Below, piece after piece: positions 1-7,071 of a stretch of DNA of 29,906 bases. The notes under the pieces were generated by a model that was not told the DNA's origin, ran no database searches, and saw nothing but the letters and a program-made list of their open reading frames with translations. Both the position numbers and the translations under genes were made by a program. This DNA comes from a virus. The first letter of the stretch is position 1. Every line of letters begins with the position of its first letter. Location of the stretch: IMG/VR virus record IMGVR_UViG_3300005581_000085, positions 1 through 29,906 of that record; one strand, 5' to 3'.

Positions 1-45
1 TACTACTATAGTAATTTTGTCACTTAATTTTGTTGTCGTTTGCAT
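1..45 (-). CDS. Start of a gene cut by the left window edge
   Basis: Only the first 15 codons are inside the window, reading MQTTTKLSDKITIVV with no stop. The ATG at 45 is preceded by AAGGTAGAAGGACA, a good ribosome binding site, and it begins 21 bases after the stop of the metallophosphoesterase gene, in the same direction. The string of beta-branched residues at the end suggests a beta strand, but no family can be named from 15 residues. Confidence 0.6.
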   Translation of the reverse strand, partial: MQTTTKLSDKITIVV

Positions 46-66
46 TGTCCTTCTACCTTAAAATTG

Positions 67-948
67 TTAAATTTTAGCTGCCACTTCATTGACGCCAGTG
101 TCATTTCGCAACTGATTTGGTCCTTGAATGCCAGTTCTATTCTTCCTGGCACGTCCTGAGGATTGTTCACGTGAACTGCTATCAGTATCAGTATCCACAT
201 TGTCTTTCTCCTTGGTCCAAGTTACAATCTCCCAACGGCCATCCCAGTGTTCTACAAGTGCTGTACACGACTCTACCCAGTCGCCATCATTCATGTATGC
301 AACACCATTGATCTCTTTGATCTCTGCATGATGTATGTGTCCGCATATTACTCCATCAAAGCCACGCTTCTTACAGTAGTTGGCCAAGTTTTCTTCAAAC
401 TTGAACACAAAATCTACTGCTTTTTTAACCTTGTACTTAAGATACCTGCTAAGGCTAAAGTACCCAAAACCCAGGCGACGACGAATCCAATTAAATTTAT
501 TGTTGAGTGCAAGAACAAAGTCATATGCTTTATCTCCTAGGAATGCTATCCACGGTGCCAGTCTAGTGATGCCATCAAACAAGTCTCCGTGTACTACTAG
601 ATAGTGTTTGCCGTCTGCGCCTATGTGTTCTATCTGATTATGTATTTCTACAAGCCCAAAACTAAAACCATATGGTATCATTGGCCTTAAAAATTCATCG
701 TGATTGCCGGCTACATAAACAACTCTAGTACCACGCTTGGCGTGTCCTAGTACCCTGCGTACTACGTTGGTATGACTTTGTTTCCAACGCCACCTGTTTT
801 GTTGTATCTTCCAGGCATCAATGATATCACCTACTAGATATAGTGTGTCGCAGGAGTTGTGTTTGAGAAAGTTATTGAGACGGTCGGCTTGACAATCTTT
901 GGTTCCAAGGTGTACATCACTGACAAAGATTGATCGGTACGTCTTCAT
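67..948 (-). CDS. LpxH-like metallophosphoesterase (UDP-2,3-diacylglucosamine diphosphatase-like family)
   Basis: The 293-residue protein carries the calcineurin-like phosphoesterase motifs in order: D11-x-H13, GD41, GNHD at 81-84, H120-GD, and GHIHH with H204 and H206. These residues bind two metal ions. The segment RWKQSHTNVVRRVL (54-67) and the spacing match the COG2908/LpxH-like group, which cleaves pyrophosphate or phosphate monoester bonds; LpxH itself hydrolyses UDP-2,3-diacylglucosamine in lipid A synthesis. The real substrate here is unknown. The last 45 or so residues form a polar, low-complexity tail rich in D, S, R, N and G that LpxH does not have. No clear Shine-Dalgarno precedes the ATG; the next gene upstream ends 33 bases away. 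Confidence 0.85.
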   Translation of the reverse strand: MKTYRSIFVSDVHLGTKDCQADRLNNFLKHNSCDTLYLVGDIIDAWKIQQNRWRWKQSHTNVVRRVLGHAKRGTRVVYVAGNHDEFLRPMIPYGFSFGLVEIHNQIEHIGADGKHYLVVHGDLFDGITRLAPWIAFLGDKAYDFVLALNNKFNWIRRRLGFGYFSLSRYLKYKVKKAVDFVFKFEENLANYCKKRGFDGVICGHIHHAEIKEINGVAYMNDGDWVESCTALVEHWDGRWEIVTWTKEKDNVDTDTDSSSREQSSGRARKNRTGIQGPNQLRNDTGVNEVAAKI

Positions 949-981
949 CCATTATTTAAGATAAAACCAGTTACAATTTTG

Positions 982-1623
982 TTACAATAATAAATTGTCT
1001 ACAAAATCCAGTAACAATCGATGATGTTGACCATGATGATATTGGTCTCGCATCCAACTGTAAGAAGAATACCAGTGCGCAGTACTTTCGGGATGACCGC
1101 CAATCAATCCCGTACGGCCTTGTATGATAGCCATTGGATCGTTGTTTCCAGCGTAACGAGCTACGGTTTTAAATTTTGACTCATCACCTACCAAAGCGCA
1201 GCCATCGTACCAAAACATCTTCATTGGCTCACTGTTCCAAGTTACGTTGATATTTTTGGCATGTGGTCTGCGTGTGTCTGTGCCAGGCCTGCACATATAC
1301 TGTTCTGCATCAACGTCCGTGAGCAGATTAAGGTAATTGCTTCCGGCCCAATAAGCACCCATGCAGATTCCTAGATATGCTCCACCTTGTGTTACAAACT
1401 CCTGAATACGTGCGCCATTGTCTCTTAACAAATATGCAAAACTACTGGCATCGCCTATGCCTCCAGGAACACAAACACAATCTACATCGTCAAAGAAATC
1501 CCGCTCAACTTCGTGGCGGGTAAAGATTTTAAAACGATAGTGCGGGCTCAGTGCTTGCATAATTCCGTTGCCACTTTGCACACTACACATGGGCTGATGT
1601 ACAAATAATGCAATAGTTTTCAT
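982..1623 (-). CDS. Class-I glutamine-amidotransferase-like protein with BPL_N domain
   Basis: The 213 residues form one domain resembling the N-terminal domain of eukaryotic biotin-protein ligase (BPL_N) within the class-I amidotransferase superfamily. A glycine-rich loop VPGGIGDAS lies at 52-60. The nucleophile elbow GICMGA at 85-90 holds Cys87, and GGHPE at 175-179 supplies His177 and Glu179, so a complete Cys-His-Glu triad is visible. The superfamily includes glutaminases and peptidases; the substrate here cannot be told. The ATG lies just after a hairpin terminator of the upstream gene, with no strong ribosome binding site; an ACTAAATA element lies at 1630-1637. Confidence 0.75.
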   Translation of the reverse strand: MKTIALFVHQPMCSVQSGNGIMQALSPHYRFKIFTRHEVERDFFDDVDCVCVPGGIGDASSFAYLLRDNGARIQEFVTQGGAYLGICMGAYWAGSNYLNLLTDVDAEQYMCRPGTDTRRPHAKNINVTWNSEPMKMFWYDGCALVGDESKFKTVARYAGNNDPMAIIQGRTGLIGGHPESTAHWYSSYSWMRDQYHHGQHHRLLLDFVDNLLL

Positions 1624-1645
1624 TTTGAATATTTAGTCAAAAGAA

Positions 1646-1663
1646 AACCCGCCGAAGCGGGTT
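1646..1663 (-). terminator. Hairpin terminator after the 178-aa gene
   Basis: A 7-bp stem AACCCGC/GCGGGTT closes a TTCG tetraloop (minus-strand sense) and continues into TTTTCTTTT. It lies 19 bases beyond the stop of the gene at 1682-2218. The stem and loop are identical to the hairpin at 2257-2274. Confidence 0.8.
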
Positions 1664-1681
1664 ATTTCTGAGTATGTTATT

Positions 1682-2218
1682 TTAAAATGTTGATTTAGGA
1701 TCAAACATATCACTGTCGCCATAATTTGGATTCCATTTACGGTCCACAGGGACGTTAGAGCTCATATCTTTACCAAATGCTTGACCGCCAACCATTGTAC
1801 CTCTTGTGCGCCGAAATGTTCCGCTTGGGCTTAACCCGGCTACTTCTCCAGTTGACGCAGTGTATGCTATAGAACCAGGATCAGTAATACGTGTGGTTGC
1901 AAGAATTTTCTGTGTTTGTGCAGGATCAGTTACTGGTGTCCAACCCGATTTTGCTAATTTTTGCTTGTATGCATTAAATGTTGCAATATTGCCTGCTACT
2001 GGGTTTTTCTCAGACCTATCAATTTGACCCTGATAGAACTTGTCTGATTGGTCCATTGCCTTCATTCTGGCATCCTTGTTTGTAGGTCCAGCAGGCAAAG
2101 AGGACAGTTTAGCATCAGCCGCATCGCTAGCTCTGCGCATTAAGTCCGGGCTTAGTTCGTTAATTTGTGCATTTTCATTGACAATATCAATATACTTGCG
2201 GAATAATTCAGTACTCAT
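1682..2218 (-). CDS. Hypothetical protein, possible virion-associated protein
   Basis: The 178-residue soluble protein starts MSTELFRKYIDIVNENAQ, an amphipathic N-terminal helix followed by a polar, Gly/Ser/Pro/Asp-rich body. I recall similar RKxIDIVNE openings in virion-associated proteins of large aquatic phages, but this is memory and not a search. No catalytic motif, signal peptide or membrane segment is visible. AAAGGA lies 8 bases before the ATG, which fixes the start. The gene is a transcription unit of its own, between two identical hairpins. Just upstream at 2236-2243 is GATAAATA, which fits the T4-like late-promoter consensus and would suit a late, structural role. Confidence 0.7.
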   Translation of the reverse strand: MSTELFRKYIDIVNENAQINELSPDLMRRASDAADAKLSSLPAGPTNKDARMKAMDQSDKFYQGQIDRSEKNPVAGNIATFNAYKQKLAKSGWTPVTDPAQTQKILATTRITDPGSIAYTASTGEVAGLSPSGTFRRTRGTMVGGQAFGKDMSSNVPVDRKWNPNYGDSDMFDPKSTF

Positions 2219-2235
2219 ATTTTAATCCTTTAAAA

Positions 2236-2243
2236 TATTTATC
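2236..2243 (-). promoter_or_regulatory. Candidate T4-like late promoter element
   Basis: GATAAATA (minus sense) matches seven of eight bases of the T4 late consensus TATAAATA. It lies 17 bases before the ATG at 2218 and 9 bases before the ribosome binding site AAAGGA. In an AT-rich genome such octamers also occur by chance, so the call is tentative. Confidence 0.35.
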
Positions 2244-2256
2244 AAATATAATGAGA

Positions 2257-2274
2257 AACCCGCCGAAGCGGGTT
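2257..2274 (-). terminator. Hairpin terminator at the end of the tmRNA gene
   Basis: The 7-bp stem AACCCGC/GCGGGTT with TTCG loop is the same as at 1646-1663, but the following tail (TTTCTCATTATATTT) has a weaker U-run. It ends the coding piece of the tmRNA precursor and precedes the gene at 1682-2218. Confidence 0.7.
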
Positions 2275-2276
2275 CT

Positions 2277-2638
2277 GAGTTTCTGTTACGAGGTATGTCT
2301 TACCCTAAGCGGCCTTTATCAGGCTGCTAATGCGAACTGTGAGTCGTTTGCGTTTACTTTTTTTGCTTCTACGACCAGGTTACCCCAATCCTACGGGTTC
2401 TGCTTTCCCGAGCTGTCCACTAATTTACTTGTTGCCCTGTCGAATCTAGGTCAGGCCCCTCAAAAAGATTCTTCCATCTGTCTAGTGCTTCAAAATAGCT
2501 AATCCAGACACATCCTTCACAGCCTCTACCACAACAAGTTGTTGGTTCTTTGGGTCTAGGATAAAAATCTTTTTGGTGGACCTGGGGGGATTCGCACCCC
2601 CGTCCAGAACACTTTTCTCTTTGCTTCATACAGCAATA
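2277..2638 (-). ncRNA. ssrA: Circularly permuted two-piece tmRNA (precursor)
   Basis: tmRNA frees stalled ribosomes and tags the unfinished peptide for proteolysis. Here the 3' (acceptor) part is transcribed first, about 2638 to 2574: a T arm GGGGG-TGCGAAT-CCCCC, then CAGGTCC, discriminator A and encoded CCA ending at 2574. An intervening segment 2573-2459 follows. The mature 5' end is at 2458, with GGGCCTG, then AGATTCGACAGGG typical of tmRNA 5' ends. GGGCCTG pairs with CAGGTCC over 7 bp, including the G3-U70 wobble that marks alanine acceptors. CAGGGCA (2439-2433) can pair with TGTTCTG (2611-2605) as helix P2. The tag frame lies at 2319-2351. A one-piece gene is excluded because only 64 bases separate the CCA end from the promoter. 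The 5' end of the acceptor piece and the 3' end of the coding piece are estimates. Confidence 0.93.
2319..2351 (-). other. tmRNA tag-peptide reading frame
   Basis: Reading from GCA at 2351 gives A-N-D-S-Q-F-A-L-A-A and a TGA stop. With the alanine carried by the tmRNA the added tag would be AANDSQFALAA. The terminal LAA is what ClpXP and ClpAP recognise. An upstream in-frame GCA at 2366 could in principle be the resume codon, adding A-K-K-V-N; GCA-AAC-GAC is preferred because it matches the usual proteobacterial tag start. Confidence 0.88.
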
Positions 2639-2644
2639 ACTTAC

Positions 2645-2673
2645 ATTATATATTTATTTGTGAATGCTGTCAA
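2645..2673 (-). promoter_or_regulatory. Consensus sigma-70 promoter of the tmRNA
   Basis: TTGACA (2673-2668), a 17-base spacer and TATAAT (2650-2645) match the bacterial consensus exactly. Transcription would start near 2638, at the beginning of the acceptor piece. The promoter overlaps the last codons and stop (2654-2656) of the sulfotransferase-like gene. AATAAATA within the spacer could also read as a T4-like late element. Confidence 0.88.
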
Positions 2674-3457
2674 CTACCTTGTTATATAATTCAATGTCTT
2701 TGCCCAGGTAATCAGGCAAAAACTTTCTAACCAATGGGTTAATTGTTTTATTGTTTATCAAAGATAACGTAGTTAGATCAGCCGAAATTTCAAATTGATC
2801 TGTGACCCAAGTATTCAATGATAACTCTTTCCTAATAGAGATTGGCAGATTATTAAAATCCTTGGTCCAACGACATTCAGGCCATAGTGGATCTTTAAAT
2901 AGATAATATAATCTATTCCAGGTTACTTCATCGTTGAGTTGAGCTCTTGCCTTGTCGTCGGTTAATAACTTGGCAATTGCAGTGGCACAATCGCTTTTCT
3001 TTTTAGATCCTTCGTGAACCAAACTCATGTCCCAATTTAGATAATCTTCACCATGATATTTGAGAAAAGAATTAGTAACTTGCAAGTTTTCACTATGGGT
3101 TCTTGACAACGGGATCCAATTGATGTCCCACATCTTCTCTTTAAACAACATATAATAAGAAAAAGAATGTGGGTCTGGGAACATTGAATACACTGTTAAT
3201 ACTTGTATGTTTGGATCATCGTAGAACCAATCACACATATTATGCATGTGAAGGAATTCTGCTTTGCCTTTGGCTTGCTTTAATATTGGGTCAAGCAAGT
3301 GCCCAAATACATGATGCTTTTGAAAGTCAACATCTTTCCAAAGTATTGGTTTCCAACCAAAATTATTTGAAAAGTTGTTGTAAAAAAAAGTTGATGCACA
3401 TTTATAATTAACAACGTACACCAAATTATTTTTAGTCAAGCATTCGGGCTCGTACAT
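2654..3457 (-). CDS. Sulfotransferase-like P-loop protein
   Basis: The protein is 267 residues from the ATG at 3457, four bases after the ahcY stop; a longer version would run into ahcY and has no support. The segment VNYKCASTFF at 16-25 resembles the 5'-phosphosulfate-binding loop of sulfotransferases (a Lys followed by A-S-T), and HHVFGHLLDP and VYSMFPDPHSFSYY further on suit the second half of that fold. The family transfers sulfate from PAPS to glycans or small molecules. The match is by motif only, and a diverged member with another role is possible. No Shine-Dalgarno is visible; translation may be coupled to ahcY. Confidence 0.55.
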   Translation of the reverse strand: MYEPECLTKNNLVYVVNYKCASTFFYNNFSNNFGWKPILWKDVDFQKHHVFGHLLDPILKQAKGKAEFLHMHNMCDWFYDDPNIQVLTVYSMFPDPHSFSYYMLFKEKMWDINWIPLSRTHSENLQVTNSFLKYHGEDYLNWDMSLVHEGSKKKSDCATAIAKLLTDDKARAQLNDEVTWNRLYYLFKDPLWPECRWTKDFNNLPISIRKELSLNTWVTDQFEISADLTTLSLINNKTINPLVRKFLPDYLGKDIELYNKVVDSIHK

Positions 3458-3461
3458 GCTA

Positions 3462-4808
3462 TTAGTATCGATAAGTGTCAGGCTTAAATGGGCCAGCAAC
3501 TGGCACACCAATATAATCAGCTTGCACAGGCGTGAGCTCAGTTAACTGCGCACCAATCTGTTCAAGATGCAGGCGAGCAACTTTCTCATCCAAATGCTTG
3601 GGCAACAAATATATTTCACCACGATGGTAATTATCTGGGTTGGACCAAAGTTCTATTTGTGCCAATACCTGGTTGGTAAAGCTGTTGCTCATAACATAGC
3701 TGGGATGCCCGGTGCCACAGCCTAGATTAACCAAACGTCCTTTGGCCAACACAATAATCTTGCGACCATTTACTAATGTCACATGATCAACCAAGGGTTT
3801 GATTTCATCCCAGTGCGCATCTTGAATACCAGCAATGTCAATTTCGCTGTCAAAGTGACCAATGTTACAAACAATGGCATTTTCTTTCATGCACAGCATG
3901 TGTTCGCGAGTGATAACATTGATATTACCTGTGGCAGTGACAAAGATATCTGCTAGTCCTTTTGCGTATTCCATGGTTACAACCTTGTAACCTTCCATGG
4001 CCGCTTGTAATGCACAAATAGGATCAGTTTCTGTAACCCAAACTTGTGCGCTTAGAGCTCGCAGTGCTTGTGCACTACCCTTGCCTACATCACCGTAGCC
4101 ACACACCACAGCAACCTTGCCGGCAATCATAACATCAGTGGCACGTTTGATGGCATCTACTAGACTTTCACGGCAACCATACAAGTTATCAAACTTTGAT
4201 TTAGTCACGCTGTCATTGACGTTGATGGCAGGTATCATCAACGTACCGGCTTTGATACGCTCAATTAACTTGTGAATGCCAGTTGTGGTTTCTTCAGTGA
4301 CACCTTTGATGTTGGCAATGAGTTCTGGATGTTTATCATGGATATAACCGGTCAAATCATGTCCGTCATCTAGTATCATGTTAGGTGTCCACCCATCAGG
4401 TCCACGCACAGTCTGCTCAATACACCACCAGTACTCCTCTTCGGTTTCGCCCTTCCAAGCAAACACCGGAATACCCGTTACTGCTAGGGCAGCCGCGGCC
4501 TGATCTTGTGTTGAGAAAATATTGCATGAGCTCCAACGCACACTGGCACCAAGTTCAACTAGTGTTTCGATCAACACCGCTGTTTGGATAGTCATGTGCA
4601 AACTGCCCACGATACGTGCGCCAGCAAGTGGCTTTTTGCCGGCATACTCACGACGGAGTGCCATCAAGCCTGGCATTTCATGTTCGGCAATGGCAATCTC
4701 TTTGCGACCCCAATCGGCCAATGCAATGTCATGCACTTTGTAATCTGTGTATGTTTCGTGTACCTTCATGGTGTTTCCGTGTTGTATAAAATCTACTTGT
4801 GTTGTCAT
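3462..4808 (-). CDS. ahcY: S-adenosylhomocysteine hydrolase
   Basis: At 448 residues this is a full-length, NAD-dependent enzyme that splits S-adenosylhomocysteine into adenosine and homocysteine, removing the inhibitor of methyltransferases. Visible family marks are [11 protein letters not shown] at 69-79 (His71), ILDDGHD at 145-151, EETTTG at 172-177, [19 protein letters not shown] at 198-216 (substrate Lys204 and Asp208), the Rossmann motif GYGDVGKG at 237-244 and the C-terminal KPDTYRY. Nothing essential appears to be missing. AAAGGACAACA before the ATG supports this start, and ATGA overlaps the dadA stop, so the two are translationally coupled. This gene is uncommon in phages. Confidence 0.97.
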   Translation of the reverse strand: MTTQVDFIQHGNTMKVHETYTDYKVHDIALADWGRKEIAIAEHEMPGLMALRREYAGKKPLAGARIVGSLHMTIQTAVLIETLVELGASVRWSSCNIFSTQDQAAAALAVTGIPVFAWKGETEEEYWWCIEQTVRGPDGWTPNMILDDGHDLTGYIHDKHPELIANIKGVTEETTTGIHKLIERIKAGTLMIPAINVNDSVTKSKFDNLYGCRESLVDAIKRATDVMIAGKVAVVCGYGDVGKGSAQALRALSAQVWVTETDPICALQAAMEGYKVVTMEYAKGLADIFVTATGNINVITREHMLCMKENAIVCNIGHFDSEIDIAGIQDAHWDEIKPLVDHVTLVNGRKIIVLAKGRLVNLGCGTGHPSYVMSNSFTNQVLAQIELWSNPDNYHRGEIYLLPKHLDEKVARLHLEQIGAQLTELTPVQADYIGVPVAGPFKPDTYRY

Positions 4809-5983
4809 TGTTGTCCTTTAATTAATTTTGTTAGATTGTTTGCTGTGGCTGGACTCAATGTCCAACCCAGATGACCATGTCCCACATGGTAAAATACATT
4901 TTTATTATTTTTACTTTGCCCTATAATGGGCATCATATTTGGTGTCATTGGACGTAAACAGGCCCATTGACTATAGTCACGTGTACTTACCTTGGGAAAG
5001 TTGGTGTGCACCCAATTCAACAAAGGTTCAATACGATCTCGGCGTATGTCATAGTTAACTCCGGCCAGTTCGGCAGTGCCTGCAACACGGAATCTATCGC
5101 CTAATCTTGCGGTGACAATTTTGGCCCGATCATCTAGTAGACTTCTGTTGGGTGCAAATTTAACACCGGCATTGTCTAAGTTTACAGTGATACTATATCC
5201 TTTGACTGGGTAGATGGGATTGTAGTCACCGAGCTTATTGCTTAACGCAACACTGCCTACACCATTGGCAACAACAATTCGGTCAAAGGAATCCAACTCG
5301 TTGACATCCGTGATCTGCGTGTTATAGATAAATGCAACATGGTATTTTCTTGATAGTACATTGCTGAGTGCTACACAGAACTTGTGTATGTCCCCGGTCC
5401 AATCAGCCTCGGTCCAAGTACCACCCACAATATCATTGACATACCGCATGTTGGGTTCAATTTTTTTAATTTGTGTGGGTGTTAATATTTTCCACTCACA
5501 GCCATTGCTTTCATACATTGACTGCATACTCTTTGCATGCTCAAAGTATTTTTGATCTTTGTAAAAATGCAAAATGCCCGAAGGACTTTGATCAAATTCA
5601 AGACGCTCTCGTTGGATGATTTCTGCATATAATTGTCGGGATTCAATACCTAACCCAATAGTCTCTGCGGTATTACGATCTTTTACATTGCTGGCTGTGT
5701 GGTACAAGAATCTTGCCAGCCACTTGGCCTTGTCCCAATCCAAGCTGGGGCGAATAAGCAACGGCGCATCCTTTTTAAACATCCACATTGCGCCTTTGAT
5801 GACATTGCTCCAGGTGTTCCAAGTTTCGCTGTTGCTGACACTGACTTGCCCGCCATTGGCATAGCTGGTCTTCATGGCTGGGTACGCTTCTTCGTCAAAT
5901 ACTGTTACAGTACATCCTTCACGGGCCAAAAAATAAGCAGACGTCAACCCTGCAATGCCTGCTCCTATTACTGCTACGTTCAT
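4805..5983 (-). CDS. dadA: FAD-dependent D-amino-acid dehydrogenase, DadA-like
   Basis: The 392-residue protein begins with the FAD-binding GxGxxG (G7, G9, G12) and an acidic residue after beta-2 (VFDEE, 28-32). [12 protein letters not shown] at 40-51, [10 protein letters not shown] in the middle and [14 protein letters not shown] with [14 protein letters not shown] from about 368 are hallmarks of the DadA/DAO family. DadA converts D-amino acids, chiefly D-alanine, to 2-oxo acids and ammonia and passes electrons to the membrane chain. It is slightly shorter than E. coli DadA (432). AAGGAAAATA precedes the ATG. It is coupled to ahcY. Other members of the DAO fold, such as glycine or sarcosine oxidases, remain possible. 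Confidence 0.85.
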   Translation of the reverse strand: MNVAVIGAGIAGLTSAYFLAREGCTVTVFDEEAYPAMKTSYANGGQVSVSNSETWNTWSNVIKGAMWMFKKDAPLLIRPSLDWDKAKWLARFLYHTASNVKDRNTAETIGLGIESRQLYAEIIQRERLEFDQSPSGILHFYKDQKYFEHAKSMQSMYESNGCEWKILTPTQIKKIEPNMRYVNDIVGGTWTEADWTGDIHKFCVALSNVLSRKYHVAFIYNTQITDVNELDSFDRIVVANGVGSVALSNKLGDYNPIYPVKGYSITVNLDNAGVKFAPNRSLLDDRAKIVTARLGDRFRVAGTAELAGVNYDIRRDRIEPLLNWVHTNFPKVSTRDYSQWACLRPMTPNMMPIIGQSKNNKNVFYHVGHGHLGWTLSPATANNLTKLIKGQQ

Positions 5984-5991
5984 TATTTTCC

Positions 5992-6282
5992 TTATGTTAG
6001 CATTCTAATTAGTCCAATTGAATCTATGGTGGTTAACAATATATAGTTAGCCAGCATGCCAAAAGATTTCCTAGTCCAACTAGCCCAAGCATACAAACCG
6101 CAGCCAAGGATCCAAACAGGATAAAGAGCAAGAAGCGGGGGATTGGGGACTGTGAATGCCATAACAATACTGCAACCCACACTAATAGCCCATGCAAGAA
6201 GCTCAACAGCAAAGCGAACTCGGTTAGATTTAAAGTCATCTTGTATCCAATCAAAGGTGGGTTTAAAAATGTTATCAATCAT
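5992..6282 (-). CDS. Small membrane protein with three predicted helices
   Basis: The 96-residue protein has three hydrophobic segments at roughly 24-43, 46-65 and 72-93, with conserved-looking motifs VPNPPL, YPVWILGCGLYAW and SFGMLANY. I recall close relatives in aquatic T4-like phages, function unknown; the arrangement is loosely like part of a PnuC-type transporter, which I would not rely on. The ATG at 6282 overlaps the upstream stop by 8 bases; a TTG at 6291 in the same frame would add three residues. It lies directly before dadA and could share its transcript. Confidence 0.75.
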   Translation of the reverse strand: MIDNIFKPTFDWIQDDFKSNRVRFAVELLAWAISVGCSIVMAFTVPNPPLLALYPVWILGCGLYAWASWTRKSFGMLANYILLTTIDSIGLIRMLT

Positions 6283-6835
6283 TGCTGTCAACTACGGTCC
6301 AACCAAGACGTCGTAAGTCTTCTCGAATCTCGTCGGTGACCATAGACTCGGCTACAAACGCTTCGGTTTCTTTGTAACGTACTTGTTCCTCGGGTGTTAA
6401 TTCGGCAAACTCAAGTTCAGTTAACATTTCACCACGTATGCCCGAGCAGTACCAATCAATATAGTCGCCTTTTTCCAGCATGTCTGCAATAATGCCGCCG
6501 GCATGCCGCCAACTACAACTCCAGGTTTCACCTTTGAGTATAGGCCAGGTATCCAACTTTTGAAAGTCGTTGTTACACATGGCCGCATACAAGTTCTGCG
6601 CATACACTTCATCTGCCTGTGCTTTTTTTAAAATCCAATCAGTGCTACGAAGATCATACTCAAGATTATTGATCTTCCATTCTTGAGTTTCTTCAAGCTC
6701 GAGAGTTTGTTGTTCCCAGGACTTGTAAAAGCTGATCATTTCTTCAGCGTGTTCAACGGTGGTGGTGCCATCTTCAGCACGTCGTGTCAAACCTTCGATT
6801 TGAAATGTTCCTCGCTTAGGGCTTCGGCTAGTCAT
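6275..6835 (-). CDS. Conserved phage hypothetical protein
   Basis: The 186-residue soluble, acidic protein has a helical N-terminal half with coiled-coil character (about 30-80) and a striking central motif WSCSWRHAGGIIADM at about 106-120 followed by GDYIDWYCSGI. I recognise the same motif from hypothetical proteins of marine myoviruses, but no function is known. It is coupled to the gene before it (ATGA overlap at 6832-6835) and to the membrane protein after it. No catalytic residues can be proposed. Confidence 0.8.
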   Translation of the reverse strand: MTSRSPKRGTFQIEGLTRRAEDGTTTVEHAEEMISFYKSWEQQTLELEETQEWKINNLEYDLRSTDWILKKAQADEVYAQNLYAAMCNNDFQKLDTWPILKGETWSCSWRHAGGIIADMLEKGDYIDWYCSGIRGEMLTELEFAELTPEEQVRYKETEAFVAESMVTDEIREDLRRLGWTVVDSND

Positions 6836-7071
6836 TGTAGTTTTCTATCTTCGGTAATGCTTTGCAACAGTTTTTCTGCCATCTCTGGGTCTTCGTTGAC
6901 TAACTCGTCAAGGTCCACAGGTTGGCTTTGTTCATTGATCTCACCAGTTTCAACCAAGCGAACTATCTCCAACATCAACTCATCAAGTTCTTCCTGGGTA
7001 CCATCAAAGTCATCAAAACATCCAGGTGCAAAAACGACTTCGGGTGTTTTCTTTTTATTCTTCTTTGTCAT
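6832..7071 (-). CDS. Small acidic conserved phage protein
   Basis: The 79-residue protein has a lysine-rich start (MTKKNKKKTPE), then FAPGCFDDFDGTQEELDELM and a very acidic, helical remainder. The GCFDxFDGTQEELDEL motif is one I recall from cyanophage hypothetical proteins; function unknown. The start overlaps the end of the Cys-rich protein gene by 17 bases, and the stop overlaps the next ATG (ATGA). Confidence 0.78.
   Translation of the reverse strand: MTKKNKKKTPEVVFAPGCFDDFDGTQEELDELMLEIVRLVETGEINEQSQPVDLDELVNEDPEMAEKLLQSITEDRKLQ

Noticed and set aside
117-604. Several overlapping plus-strand frames
   Set aside because: They are opposite the metallophosphoesterase gene with its full motif set.
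2251-2502. Plus-strand open frame of 83 codons
   Set aside because: It is the complement of the tmRNA coding piece and terminator hairpin.
2420-2629. Minus-strand open frame of 69 codons across the tmRNA
   Set aside because: It runs through the T arm, intervening segment and mature 5' end of the tmRNA; RNA structure explains the sequence.
2651-2658. T4-like late promoter AATAAATA as the tmRNA promoter
   Set aside because: It lies in the spacer of a perfect TTGACA-N17-TATAAT promoter, which explains the start better; dual use cannot be excluded.
2574-2920. One-piece tmRNA reading upstream of the CCA end
   Set aside because: The promoter at 2645-2673 and a protein gene occupy that space; the tag and 5' end lie on the other side, so the gene is permuted.
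4385-4874. Plus-strand frames opposite ahcY
   Set aside because: ahcY is unmistakable; the opposite frames have no start signals or protein-like sequence.
6033-6278. Minus-strand frame of 81 codons beginning MITFLNPPL
   Set aside because: It overlaps the 96-residue membrane protein in another frame; the latter has the conserved-looking motifs and a better junction.
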